A DNA stretch of 64,000 nucleotides from Chitinophaga sp. YR627. Its GTDB lineage: Bacteria; Bacteroidota; Bacteroidia; Chitinophagales; Chitinophagaceae. The notes below the pieces were generated by a model. That model was given only the letters and a program-made list of their open reading frames with translations, did no database searches and was not told where the DNA came from. The stretch spans positions 496,001 to 560,000 of the forward strand of contig NZ_FOUX01000005.1 of the NCBI RefSeq assembly GCF_900114995.1. The letters run 5' to 3'. The number at the start of each line of letters is the position of its first letter. Position 1 is the stretch's first letter. This document shows positions 44,823-53,288 of the stretch, piece by piece. Position numbers and translations under genes: made by a program.

Positions 44823-45635
44823 CTAACTCCTCGCTCCCAGCAGCTCAGTTGGCGGATAGCCGAAATGTTTTTTAAATGCGAATGAGAAGTGTGAAAGGTT
44901 CTCAAAGCCAACTTCATAACAAACATCAATCGGTTTCCTTTTTTTCTCCAGCAGATGGTAATGGGCCAGTTCCAGACGCTTCCTTGTCAGCCACTTCTGT
45001 GGTGTGGTATCAAAAGCCTTCTTAAAATCCCGTTTAAAGGTGGTCAGACTTCTACCCGTAAGATAGCCAAATCGCTCCATCGGCATGTTGAACATAAAGT
45101 TCTTCTCCATATAATCCGTCAGGTTGATCTTACCTGGCTCCTCAAAGTTCGCCAGCATATTATCCAGGCCCGGATCAATGGACCGTAATATACTAACGGC
45201 TTCCATGATCTTTAAATTGGCAATATTTTCAGGCAGCTCCGTCATATCAAAGTAAGGTATGAGCGAGGACAGACAACTTTGCAGCAGTGGATGATTGTTA
45301 TAATGACGGATCTTCTGCGCCGCAACCGTCTTAGGTTTTACCTGAAGCTTATCGTAAAAGCTACGCAGCCAGTCTGTCGTCAGGTGCATAACAACCGTCT
45401 GATGCGGCAAACCATCTTTAGGATAGTTGATGATCGTAGCCAGCTGGTTTCTCGGTATCAGAAAAATATCACCTTTCTGAAACATATACGTTCCTTCCGC
45501 CTGTACGATCTTCGTCTCCCCTGATATAAACCAGATCAGCATGTGATGCTCGAATATAATATCCGATTTGAAGAACTTGTCCTGGTAGCAGGATAACTTA
45601 ATATCTTCCGTGATGTATTTAGCCTGATATTCCAT
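44823..45635 (-). CDS. AraC family regulator (paralogue 1)
   Basis: 270 residues: cupin-like sensor (GETKIVQAEGTYMFQKGDIF, and PRNQLATIINYP) and a C-terminal double helix-turn-helix (RFGYLTGRSLTTFKRDFKKA, and PIDVCYEVGFENLSHFSFAF). Closely related along its whole length to the protein at 46026-46829. Stands alone. Confidence 0.9.
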   Translation of the reverse strand: MEYQAKYITEDIKLSCYQDKFFKSDIIFEHHMLIWFISGETKIVQAEGTYMFQKGDIFLIPRNQLATIINYPKDGLPHQTVVMHLTTDWLRSFYDKLQVKPKTVAAQKIRHYNNHPLLQSCLSSLIPYFDMTELPENIANLKIMEAVSILRSIDPGLDNMLANFEEPGKINLTDYMEKNFMFNMPMERFGYLTGRSLTTFKRDFKKAFDTTPQKWLTRKRLELAHYHLLEKKRKPIDVCYEVGFENLSHFSFAFKKHFGYPPTELLGARS

Positions 45636-46025
45636 ATGCTAAAGTTTATACTGACCGCCCTCCATATTGAAGAAGCACATAACAAATGTAGGGGTTCTGT
45701 CATGATTTAACTTTGTTTATAAGACCAACTTTGCTTTGTTCGGAAGACCTTCTCCTTGACCCAACCCCTACTTTATCCCACAACGCTACTTCCCTGAACC
45801 GCTTAACAAAGACAACAAGGGCGGCAGCGCTCCATTCCCTATTTACCCTGACCAGCAATCAGGCCATTTACGCTCACTGCTGCCGCTGCCTTGTCCACAG
45901 CCTCTTTTTTACTCCTGGTAATGACGACGATACCGGATAACAGACCGCCATTATCGCCCTTTTACTGTAACAATTCAAATACATTATACAATCACAAAAT
46001 CGGATGATATAGCGGCACTATTGCC
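45636..46025. other. Gene-free stretch between the two AraC genes
   Basis: 390 bases. A short minus-strand frame around 45840-45960 (contains KKEAVDKAAAAVSVNGLIAG) has codon-like composition but no start or family; possibly a relic. The rest is upstream DNA of the AraC gene at 44823-45635. Confidence 0.35.
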
Positions 46026-46829
46026 CTAGGAAATCAAATCCTTTGGAGTATATCCGAAATGCTTTTTAAAAGCGTAGGAGAAATGGGATAGGTTTTCAAA
46101 TCCAACCTGGTAGTACACTTCTGCTGGTCGCAGTTTTTTCTCCGTAAAGTGGACATACGCGAGTTCCAGTCTTTTCTGCGTGAGCCATCTTTGCGGTGAT
46201 ACATCAAATGCCTTTTTAAAGTCACGCTTAAAGGTACTCAGACTTCTGCCGGTGAGATAACCAAAGCGTTCGAGGGGCATATTGAACATATAATTTCGCT
46301 CCATAAAATCAACAAGATCAATCCTTCCCGGCTGTTCAAAGTTGGCCAGCTCACTATCGATATCCTTATCGATCAGGCGCAATATGCTGATAGCTTCTGT
46401 AATTTTTATAGTAGCAATATCCGCTGGAAGCTCCTTCAGCTCAAAGTATGGGAGCAACGAAGCAAAGCAGCTCTCCAGTAGCGGATGATTACGAAAACGC
46501 CTGATCTTACCAGTTCTGCCAAGGGAAGTATCAATATCTAATCCATCATAAAACTGCCGGAGTCTGACGGTTGAAAGATGCATGACAACCGCTTTATGTG
46601 GCTGGTTATTGGTTGGATAATTGATGACCGTCGCCAGCTGATTACGGGGAACCAGAAAAATGTCTCCGGGCTTAAATGTATAACAGGTATCCGCCTGAAT
46701 GATCTTTGTTTCTCCGGCAATAAACCAGACCAGCATATGATGATCAAACACTATTTCTGTTTTAGACAACTTGTCCTCGTAACTGGAAACTTTGATATCC
46801 GGCGTTAAATACATCGACTGATGTTCCAT
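46026..46829 (-). CDS. AraC family regulator (paralogue 2)
   Basis: Start at 46829 (MEHQSMYLTPDIKVSSYEDK) matches the start of paralogue 1; the ATG at 46859 would add ten residues. Sensor PRNQLATVINYP and DNA-binding GRSLSTFKRDFKKAFDVSPQ are almost shared with paralogue 1. Lies 58 bases behind the SDR gene, which it probably regulates. Confidence 0.9.
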   Translation of the reverse strand: MEHQSMYLTPDIKVSSYEDKLSKTEIVFDHHMLVWFIAGETKIIQADTCYTFKPGDIFLVPRNQLATVINYPTNNQPHKAVVMHLSTVRLRQFYDGLDIDTSLGRTGKIRRFRNHPLLESCFASLLPYFELKELPADIATIKITEAISILRLIDKDIDSELANFEQPGRIDLVDFMERNYMFNMPLERFGYLTGRSLSTFKRDFKKAFDVSPQRWLTQKRLELAYVHFTEKKLRPAEVYYQVGFENLSHFSYAFKKHFGYTPKDLIS

Positions 46830-46887
46830 GTCCTGCATGTTTTCGGATGAGCAATTCACCTCCTTAGGATGTCATGCGTCGTTATAC

Positions 46888-47907
46888 TTATTTGACATCA
46901 AATGCAATGCCTGTCATCTTTTCACTCATTACCCACAGCCTTTTTGCACTATGCTCATCCAGTGAATACTGCATAACACCGCTCTGGTGAAATTTAGCAT
47001 TACCCGTAACAGCAGGATCAGAAGATAATAACTCTGCCACGTCGCCATCTTCACAGTATACACCGCCAAGATCATTGAGCAGCGGACTCGTAGCTGCCCA
47101 TACTGTAGTTGCAGCCCCCTGTGGAATTGTTTTTAATGAAGCCAGGACTTCAGGACGTAACTGACCGTTTTCATCCAGGAAACCCATTTGCTGGAAGAGT
47201 TCCACAGGCGCCTCACGCGCTAATTCAGTACCGCCAATAGAACCGGGATGCACCGCATATGCCCGTACATGGTAGTCTTTACCCCGATTGTCCAGCTCCA
47301 GCGCAAACAGATTACTGGCTGTTTTGGATTGACCATAGGCCACCAGTGTCTCATAATCGCGATGCTCAAAATTCGGATCGTTAAAATCGATATTCCCCAT
47401 GTGGTGCCCAAGAGAAGATACATTTACCACACGTGCGCCATTTGCCTGTTTCAGCGCAGGCCAGAGCCTTGCCGTCAAATGAAACTGACCGATATAATTG
47501 GTAACAAACTGAGATTCTATGCCACGCGCATCTTTGCGTAATGGTACCCACATAATACCTGCATTATTAATGAGCAGATGTAATGGTCTGCCGGAGCGAA
47601 GAAACTTTTCGGCAAAGGCATCAATGGAAGCAGGCTCCATAAAATCCAGTGCCTCTATCTCCACATGTGGAATACCTTCAAGGTTCTTTCCTGCCTTTTC
47701 AACATCCCTCGCAGGAACGATCACAGTAGCACCTGCACTAACCAATGTCTTTGTGGTTTCTACACCAATGCCGGCATTACCGCCTGTCACGATAGCGATC
47801 TTACCTGTAAGATCAATACCTTTGATAACATCTGAAGTGGTTGACTGGGCGTTGAAGCCTGTACCGAGTGGATGCTGGAGTGCGCCCTGATTGTTGTTCT
47901 GTATCAT
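46888..47907 (-). CDS. SDR family oxidoreductase, NADP-type
   Basis: 339 residues from 47907. TGGNAGIG (41-48), Arg67 after strand 2 (VPARD) suggesting NADPH, NNAG (114-117), catalytic Ser near 165 and YGQSK (Tyr191, Lys195). Resembles retinol-dehydrogenase/WWOX-like SDRs often found beside AraC regulators. The upstream ATG at 47931 lies inside the -7 promoter box and is rejected. Confidence 0.9.
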   Translation of the reverse strand: MIQNNNQGALQHPLGTGFNAQSTTSDVIKGIDLTGKIAIVTGGNAGIGVETTKTLVSAGATVIVPARDVEKAGKNLEGIPHVEIEALDFMEPASIDAFAEKFLRSGRPLHLLINNAGIMWVPLRKDARGIESQFVTNYIGQFHLTARLWPALKQANGARVVNVSSLGHHMGNIDFNDPNFEHRDYETLVAYGQSKTASNLFALELDNRGKDYHVRAYAVHPGSIGGTELAREAPVELFQQMGFLDENGQLRPEVLASLKTIPQGAATTVWAATSPLLNDLGGVYCEDGDVAELLSSDPAVTGNAKFHQSGVMQYSLDEHSAKRLWVMSEKMTGIAFDVK

Positions 47908-47928
47908 TGTATTTTTGTTTTGTTGATA

Positions 47929-47936
47929 CAAATGTA
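47929..47936 (-). promoter_or_regulatory. -7 promoter element of the SDR gene
   Basis: Read on the minus strand, TACATTTG matches TAnnTTTG, 21 bases before the start at 47907. No good -33 box. Confidence 0.5.
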
Positions 47937-47999
47937 GCGCACTCCTGAGCAGGCGACTTTGTTTTAAAGCCCTGATTCACTTTGTTTGCAGGACCAGCA

Positions 48000-48758
48000 T
48001 TAAAAACCGGCTACCAGTATAATTCGTTTAAAAGCATATACCATTGGTGATGTTGGATAATATTGAGCGATTCGTTCCTTAAACACACGCACAAAATCTG
48101 ATTGCAAAGGCTCTTCCAGCCTTTCCATATAAGGCACCAAAGCAGACCCCGATATAAATTCATACAAGGTCTCAACAGACTGAGCAACGATCGGATATAC
48201 CTTCTGATACACCAACACCTCTCTCGCACCATTACCAAACAACAAGGTCGTATAGTCATCCAGTGACAGGACGGGCGAATGACGTATAGCGTCCTTCAAT
48301 ACATCATAATAGGGACTTTCATGCACGAGTTTATAGAGCAGCTGATTGAGAACATTTTCCGGCTGTGAGGGCATCTGTACCGCTAATTGTCCGCCAGGCA
48401 ATAATTTGGAAATGATTTGCGGAAAAAGTACAGCATGGTCTTCCACCCACTGCAATGAGGCATTCGCAACGATCACATCCCATTTATCAGGTAACGCTAC
48501 CTGCGCCTCGACCGACCGCTGCGCAAAAGAAATGTTATCCTGTTGTGGCGCCTTCGCCAGCATCTCTGCAGAACTATCAATACCTAATACCTGGCTTTCA
48601 GGAAATTTATCAGCAAGTACTTTTGTCAATTCGCCGGTTCCACAGCCCAGATCGATCATACGCAGACCCGGAGCTGCGTGAATATGGCTGATAAGGTCAT
48701 GAAAGGGAGCCGATCTTTTCTCTTTGAACTGGTTATATACATCAGGATTCCAGGGCAT
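48000..48758 (-). CDS. SAM-dependent methyltransferase, trans-aconitate methyltransferase-like
   Basis: 252 residues; motif I at 36-42 (DLGCGTG), then GIDSSAEMLAKAP, and WDVIVANASLQWVEDH. The N-terminus PWNPDVYNQFKEKRSAPFHD and the overall length fit Tam, which methylates trans-aconitate. Substrate not provable. Lone gene, next to the SDR but with 92 bases between. Confidence 0.85.
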   Translation of the reverse strand: MPWNPDVYNQFKEKRSAPFHDLISHIHAAPGLRMIDLGCGTGELTKVLADKFPESQVLGIDSSAEMLAKAPQQDNISFAQRSVEAQVALPDKWDVIVANASLQWVEDHAVLFPQIISKLLPGGQLAVQMPSQPENVLNQLLYKLVHESPYYDVLKDAIRHSPVLSLDDYTTLLFGNGAREVLVYQKVYPIVAQSVETLYEFISGSALVPYMERLEEPLQSDFVRVFKERIAQYYPTSPMVYAFKRIILVAGF

Positions 48759-48971
48759 ATCTGTGGTTTTTATAAAAGATAAATGTCTGTTAAAGTCATC
48801 TGTTCAGGTCGAAAATCCCCCCTTATAATGTCGCATACAACCTCCATCAAAACCAAATTTTCCTGTCACCTTTGTTCTATCAACGTCAAGCAATAAACCA
48901 GGTGGAGCAGCGACCACTCAAAAAACGGGCGAAGCCGAAAAGCCAGATGAGTAGGAACAAAAATACATTTT

Positions 48972-49421
48972 ATGTCAAACAATTCTGTTTCACTACACAG
49001 AGTCCTTAAAACGTCTCCTGAAAAAATATACCGTGCATTCACAGAAGCCGCTGCAATGGCTTCATGGCTGCCTCCTTACGGATTTGTCTGCACGGTGCAT
49101 GAAATGAATGTAAAAACCGGCGGCACTTTTAAAATGTCGTTTCAGAATTTCACAACAGGTAACAGTCATTCATTCGGTGGAGAATATGTAGAACTCAAAC
49201 CCAATGAATTTTTGAAATACACGGATAAATTTGACGATCCTAATCTGCCAGGAGAAATGATTACGACTGTCTGGTTAAAGAAAACGATCGCAGGTACAGA
49301 TGTAAAGATTACCCAGGAAGGAATCCCTGCCGCTATCCCCGCAGAGATGTGTTATCTGGGCTGGCAGGAATCACTGGAAAAGCTGGCTAAATTAGTAGAG
49401 CCGGAAATACCGGATGCATGA
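48972..49421 (+). CDS. SRPBCC (AHSA1-type) protein
   Basis: 149 residues: SPEKIYRAFTEAAAMASWLP, then GGTFKMSFQNFTTG, ELKPNEFLKYTDKFDDP and a C-terminal helix (LGWQESLEKLAKLVEPEIP). Divergent from the Tam-like gene by 213 bases; followed by a strong terminator. Confidence 0.88.
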   Translation: MSNNSVSLHRVLKTSPEKIYRAFTEAAAMASWLPPYGFVCTVHEMNVKTGGTFKMSFQNFTTGNSHSFGGEYVELKPNEFLKYTDKFDDPNLPGEMITTVWLKKTIAGTDVKITQEGIPAAIPAEMCYLGWQESLEKLAKLVEPEIPDA

Positions 49422-49453
49422 TATCTTCCGTAACCAATATATTACAAAGCATA

Positions 49454-49489
49454 GGCCGCATATATCATACGATATATGCGGCTATTTTA
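49454..49489 (+). terminator. Intrinsic terminator
   Basis: Perfect 12-bp stem GCCGCATATATC (49455-49466) / GATATATGCGGC (49471-49482), four-base loop, T-rich tail. Confidence 0.8.
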
Positions 49490-49586
49490 TTGAATACACG
49501 TACACAGGCACACTGAACTTATCATACCGGCGGACGACAATATTATTTTCTGAAAATATTCGATCTCAATATTATCTTTAACAGGT

Positions 49587-50546
49587 ATGGCTAACCTGAA
49601 GATATCTTTTTTCATCGCATTACTTGTGGCCGGTGTAGCTTCCAGAAGCCTGGCACAACAACCCACCGTATTCCTTGCAGATCCCACGATATTTAAGGAT
49701 AAAGGAAAATATTACCTGTATGGAACCGGAAGTAACCAGGGATTTCCTGTATATACATCAGACGATCTGAAAACCTGGGAATCAGTAAAGGGAGTCGCGG
49801 ATGACCTGGCCTTGCGGCGTGGTGATGCATTTGGCACCGGAGGTTTCTGGGCGCCACAGATCATTACCTATAAGGGCATTTATTACATGGCATACACAGC
49901 CGACGAACACATTGCGATCGCCAAAGCATCCAGTCCGGCAGGACCGTTCAAACAGGACAAGCCCGTAGCGCTCAGCGGGACAGGCAAGCAGATCGATCCA
50001 TTCCTTTTCTTTGATGATGATGGAAAAATATACCTTTACCATGTCAAATTGCAGAATGGTAACCGGATCTTTGTAACAGAGATGAAACCTGACCTGTCTG
50101 ACGTAGTGGCTGGCACAGCAAAAGAATGTATATCAGGTACCGAAGGATGGGAAAATACAGCCGGATCAGACTGGCCGGTGACAGAAGGACCAACCGTATT
50201 AAAACATAAGAAAACTTATTATCTGATCTATTCTGCGAATGATTTCCGGAACAAAGACTATGCAGTAGGATATGCAACATCCACATCCCCTTACGGACCA
50301 TGGAAAAAGTATGAAGGAAATCCGGTCATCAGCAGACATAACATCGGACATAGCGGCAGCGGTCATGGAGATGTATTCACTGACAGCAGGCATAACATGT
50401 ACTATGTGCTGCATACACATCATTCTGAAGAAAAAGTATCCCCACGTGCTACCGGTTTGCTGAAACTGTCTTTCAAAGATGTAAAGGGTGGACCAGCAGT
50501 CCTTGTAGCAGATACAGTCTCCTTCCAATGGCTGCAGAAGAAATAG
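49587..50546 (+). CDS. Glycoside hydrolase family 43, secreted
   Basis: 319 residues with signal peptide to SLAQ. Five-bladed propeller fold; the three catalytic acids are visible as Asp32 (FLADPTIF), Asp137 (KQIDPFLFFDDDG) and Glu200 (PVTEGPTVLKH). Expected to remove arabinose, xylose or galactose residues from plant polymers. A TATCTTTA element 7 bases before the start (49573-49580) is a near match to the -7 consensus. Not next to other carbohydrate genes, although a GH78 gene lies 2.7 kb on. Confidence 0.92.
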   Translation: MANLKISFFIALLVAGVASRSLAQQPTVFLADPTIFKDKGKYYLYGTGSNQGFPVYTSDDLKTWESVKGVADDLALRRGDAFGTGGFWAPQIITYKGIYYMAYTADEHIAIAKASSPAGPFKQDKPVALSGTGKQIDPFLFFDDDGKIYLYHVKLQNGNRIFVTEMKPDLSDVVAGTAKECISGTEGWENTAGSDWPVTEGPTVLKHKKTYYLIYSANDFRNKDYAVGYATSTSPYGPWKKYEGNPVISRHNIGHSGSGHGDVFTDSRHNMYYVLHTHHSEEKVSPRATGLLKLSFKDVKGGPAVLVADTVSFQWLQKK

Positions 50547-50590
50547 CAAAGCACAAAAGCAGTAGACATAATCAGACCACCAAAATATAG

Positions 50591-50956
50591 ATGATGGAAA
50601 CATCCAACACGCACAATGAACGTATGGCAAAAATGACCTTTGCATCCGTCTATCCCATGTATATTACCAAGGTGGAGAAAAAAGGTAGAACAAAAGAAGA
50701 GTTAAACCAGGTCATAACATGGTTAACAGGCTTCGACAATGCTAAGTTGCAGGAACTGATAGATGAAAAGGTAACTTTTGCGACCTTCTTCCAACGCGCT
50801 TCACTCCACCCCAATGCACATCTCATCACCGGAATGATATGCGGATATCGCATAGAGGAGATCGATAACCCACTAACACAAAAAGTCCGATACCTTGATA
50901 AGTTAGTCGACGAATTGGCGAAAGGCAGGAAGATGGAAAAGATCCTGCGCAGTTAA
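50591..50956 (+). CDS. DUF2200 protein
   Basis: 121 residues. KMTFASVYPMYITKVEKKGR, then TKEELNQVITWLTGFD and ITGMICGYRIEEIDNPLTQK are the family core. Small cytoplasmic protein of unknown function. Two possible starts (50591, 50594). Convergent with the SMP-30 gene, 11 bases between. Confidence 0.9.
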   Translation: MMETSNTHNERMAKMTFASVYPMYITKVEKKGRTKEELNQVITWLTGFDNAKLQELIDEKVTFATFFQRASLHPNAHLITGMICGYRIEEIDNPLTQKVRYLDKLVDELAKGRKMEKILRS

Positions 50957-50967
50957 AGGGATGTAGA

Positions 50968-51876
50968 TTACTCCACTCCCTTCACCTGCATCCGCAGCGT
51001 ATATACAGACTCTGATGCGGTTATAAACAAGGTTTTCCGGTCTTTGCCACCAAAACATACATTCCCTGTCCAGTTAGCAGATACCGGTATATTGCCCAGC
51101 TGCCTGCCTTTATTGTCGTAGACAGTCACCCCTCTTCCGGTAATATACAGGTTGCCTTCGCTATCCAGCGTCATACCATCAGAGCCTTGTGGAACAAACT
51201 CCTGGCGGTCCTTCAGACTACCATCCTGCTCAATCGCATAACGATAGGTCTTATTTGCCTGAATATCGGCAACATACAGATATTTGCCATCTGGTGTACC
51301 TACGATACCATTCGGTTTTACCACACTGTCTTCAACGATCACCGGCTCCGTCTTTCCCTTTGGCAGATAATACACTTTCTGACCTGGGATCTCAGGCTGC
51401 TTACGATCCCAATAATCGCGTTGGTAATAGGGATCAGTAAAGTAGATCCCCCCTTTAGGGTCTATCCACAGGTCATTAGGTCCGTTCAGACGTTTGCCTT
51501 CAAAATGACTCAGCAATACCGTTACCTTTTTATCCGGCCCAATAGACCATAACTCATCCTTTTCATCCGCACAGGAGATCAGATTACCCTTCCGGTCAAA
51601 ATACAGCCCATTTGAACGCCCTGTCTTATCCATAAATAAAGACAGTTTGCCACGTATATCATACTTCCAGATCTTGTCATTAGGCTGGTCAGTAAAGTAA
51701 ATATCTCCCCGTTTATTAACAGCCGGACCTTCAGAAAAAGCAAATGTGCCTGCTACCTTTTTTAACGTGGCGCCTGGCGCAATTACGCGGAGTGCAGGTG
51801 ACTGCTGACCAACAACTGTATTGACTGTTGCCATCAACATGAAACCCAATAAAGTGAAACCACAGATCCTGTTCAT
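50968..51876 (-). CDS. SMP-30/gluconolactonase/LRE-type protein, secreted
   Basis: 302 residues with a signal peptide ending TVVGQ. Six-bladed beta-propeller with GPAVNKRGDIYFTDQPNDKI, NGPNDLWIDPKGGIYFTDPY and KPNGIVGTPDGKYLYVAD, the metal-binding Glu/Asn/Asp pattern of the family. Likely hydrolyses sugar lactones in the periplasm. Last gene of a tight unit with an ECF sigma and putative anti-sigma gene (31 bases after the latter). Confidence 0.88.
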   Translation of the reverse strand: MNRICGFTLLGFMLMATVNTVVGQQSPALRVIAPGATLKKVAGTFAFSEGPAVNKRGDIYFTDQPNDKIWKYDIRGKLSLFMDKTGRSNGLYFDRKGNLISCADEKDELWSIGPDKKVTVLLSHFEGKRLNGPNDLWIDPKGGIYFTDPYYQRDYWDRKQPEIPGQKVYYLPKGKTEPVIVEDSVVKPNGIVGTPDGKYLYVADIQANKTYRYAIEQDGSLKDRQEFVPQGSDGMTLDSEGNLYITGRGVTVYDNKGRQLGNIPVSANWTGNVCFGGKDRKTLFITASESVYTLRMQVKGVE

Positions 51877-51907
51877 ATGTATATTTATAAAGACTATGAC
51901 CTATCTT

Positions 51908-52348
51908 TTAACCACGATGAATGATATGATGTACCAGCATCGCCAGCAAGCCTAAAACAGCAATTGCCAGTTCACCAATCAAAAAAACCAGCCACCCTTT
52001 ATGTATAGTTATAGTCTGGGAGAAAGACAGTTCATTTTTCTTTTCCAAATCTTCTCTCAGCGCCTTTTCAATAACTTTCCAATCTGATGATATCACCGGT
52101 TCATCTTCTTCCTTTCTTTCTATCTCTCTACGTATACTTTCAATAATTTCCCATTTTACTGTTATAGGAGGAATGATCGCCCGGTTCAATGCAATTCTTT
52201 CGATCCTTCTTTCCACCTCTTCCATTTCAGTGCATACATCCAGGAACTGAATTTTCATCCGGTACAGTTCATCCTCTTCTTCAGGAGTACTGAACCCAAG
52301 CACAAAGCGCTCTATGCTGCCATCTGTTATATGAGATTTTGTATTCAA
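51908..52348 (-). CDS. Putative anti-sigma factor, one membrane segment
   Basis: 146 residues. N-terminal part (SIERFVLGFSTPEEEDELYR) is like the RskA/zinc-less anti-sigma start, then charged helices, and one membrane segment at about 119-140 (WLVFLIGELAIAVLGLLAML), ending just inside or outside with HHIIHRG. Its ATG overlaps the sigma stop by four bases (52345-52348), so translation is coupled. No periplasmic sensor domain is left, so any signal must act in the membrane or cytoplasm. Confidence 0.7.
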   Translation of the reverse strand: MNTKSHITDGSIERFVLGFSTPEEEDELYRMKIQFLDVCTEMEEVERRIERIALNRAIIPPITVKWEIIESIRREIERKEEDEPVISSDWKVIEKALREDLEKKNELSFSQTITIHKGWLVFLIGELAIAVLGLLAMLVHHIIHRG

Positions 52349-52875
52349 ATCATTTTTCTTAACGCGGCCAACGCAGCTCTTAATCTTGTCTTGACGGTTC
52401 CAAGAGGAATATTCAGCTGCTTTGATATTTCTTCTTGTGTGTATCCCTGAAAGTAAGATAAATCTATTAAAACACGATGTTCCTTCTTCAAATTAGTGGT
52501 CAGTTCCCGCAATCCGAATACATAGCTATGATCGTCTATTGACAGATTTGCCACGTCTCCTTCTACTGGTTTCATCAGCCGGCTATGTTGATACTCGCTG
52601 TTCCGCAGCTTGTCTAATACAGTGTTCCGCGCAATGCGATGCATCCAGGTGAACAGCCTTCCCCGCGCAGTATCATAACTGTCTATATTACGCCATATCT
52701 TGATAAAAGTCTCTTGCAAAGCATCTGCCGCCATTCCTTCATCGTTTGTAAAATCCAGTATAATGCTGTAAAGCGCTCCTGCATATCTATCATACAAATA
52801 CGCATATACAACAGTATCACGGTGTTTTAGCCCCTGTATGAGTTCATATTCAGTATATGTGAAGGCGGATTCCAA
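52345..52875 (-). CDS. ECF RNA polymerase sigma factor
   Basis: 176 residues. Region 2 (VVYAYLYDRYAGALYSIILD, and AADALQETFIKIWRNIDSY) and region 4 (YFQGYTQEEISKQLNIPLGT then VKTRLRAALAAL). RpoE-like ECF type, different from the FecR-linked one at 20436-21017. Second gene of the unit 53118-50968. Confidence 0.93.
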   Translation of the reverse strand: MESAFTYTEYELIQGLKHRDTVVYAYLYDRYAGALYSIILDFTNDEGMAADALQETFIKIWRNIDSYDTARGRLFTWMHRIARNTVLDKLRNSEYQHSRLMKPVEGDVANLSIDDHSYVFGLRELTTNLKKEHRVLIDLSYFQGYTQEEISKQLNIPLGTVKTRLRAALAALRKMI

Positions 52876-52902
52876 AAGCAGTATAACGGTCTGTTTGAGG
52901 GT

Positions 52903-53118
52903 TTAGAGTTCAATGTTTTGTTTCAGCAACATACTGCCATCTGCCAGGCGATAGATCGACTGTGCATTGGACATCGTCCAGTTGATGCCGTCCCTGCTCT
53001 GCCACAGCTGTCCTTTGGGATCAATCTTTAGCCACTGATCAGTAGCAGGACGCTCCATATGTCGTGCATTCCCCAATAATAACACAACGATCACTACAGA
53101 GATGGTTGATTTTTTCAT
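52903..53118 (-). CDS. Small secreted hypothetical protein, 71 residues
   Basis: Start at 53118 (MKKSTISVVIVVLLLGNARH); an in-frame ATG at 53139 is possible. After the hydrophobic signal comes WLKIDPKGQLWQSRDGINWT, a BNR-like turn, and no further domain. Only 27 bases ahead of the ECF sigma gene, so probably the first gene of that operon and perhaps a cell-envelope signal or target. Confidence 0.6.
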   Translation of the reverse strand: MKKSTISVVIVVLLLGNARHMERPATDQWLKIDPKGQLWQSRDGINWTMSNAQSIYRLADGSMLLKQNIEL

Positions 53119-53288
53119 AATGTCGGAATTTTTTGACATATCAGATACGCGACAGGTAAAGAAAAAGTTTGGGGGGCCGAAAATATTTTAACCCCGCATA
53201 AACAACAAACGCCCAAACAGGACAGTGTAGGATGCAGGATGTACAATAACAGTTATATTACACTTTTAATCAATTTCACGTTTATTGG

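Noticed and set aside
45840..45960. Short minus-strand frame with KKEAVDKAAAAVSVNGLIAG
   Set aside because: No start codon, no family, stops soon; noted only as a possible relic.
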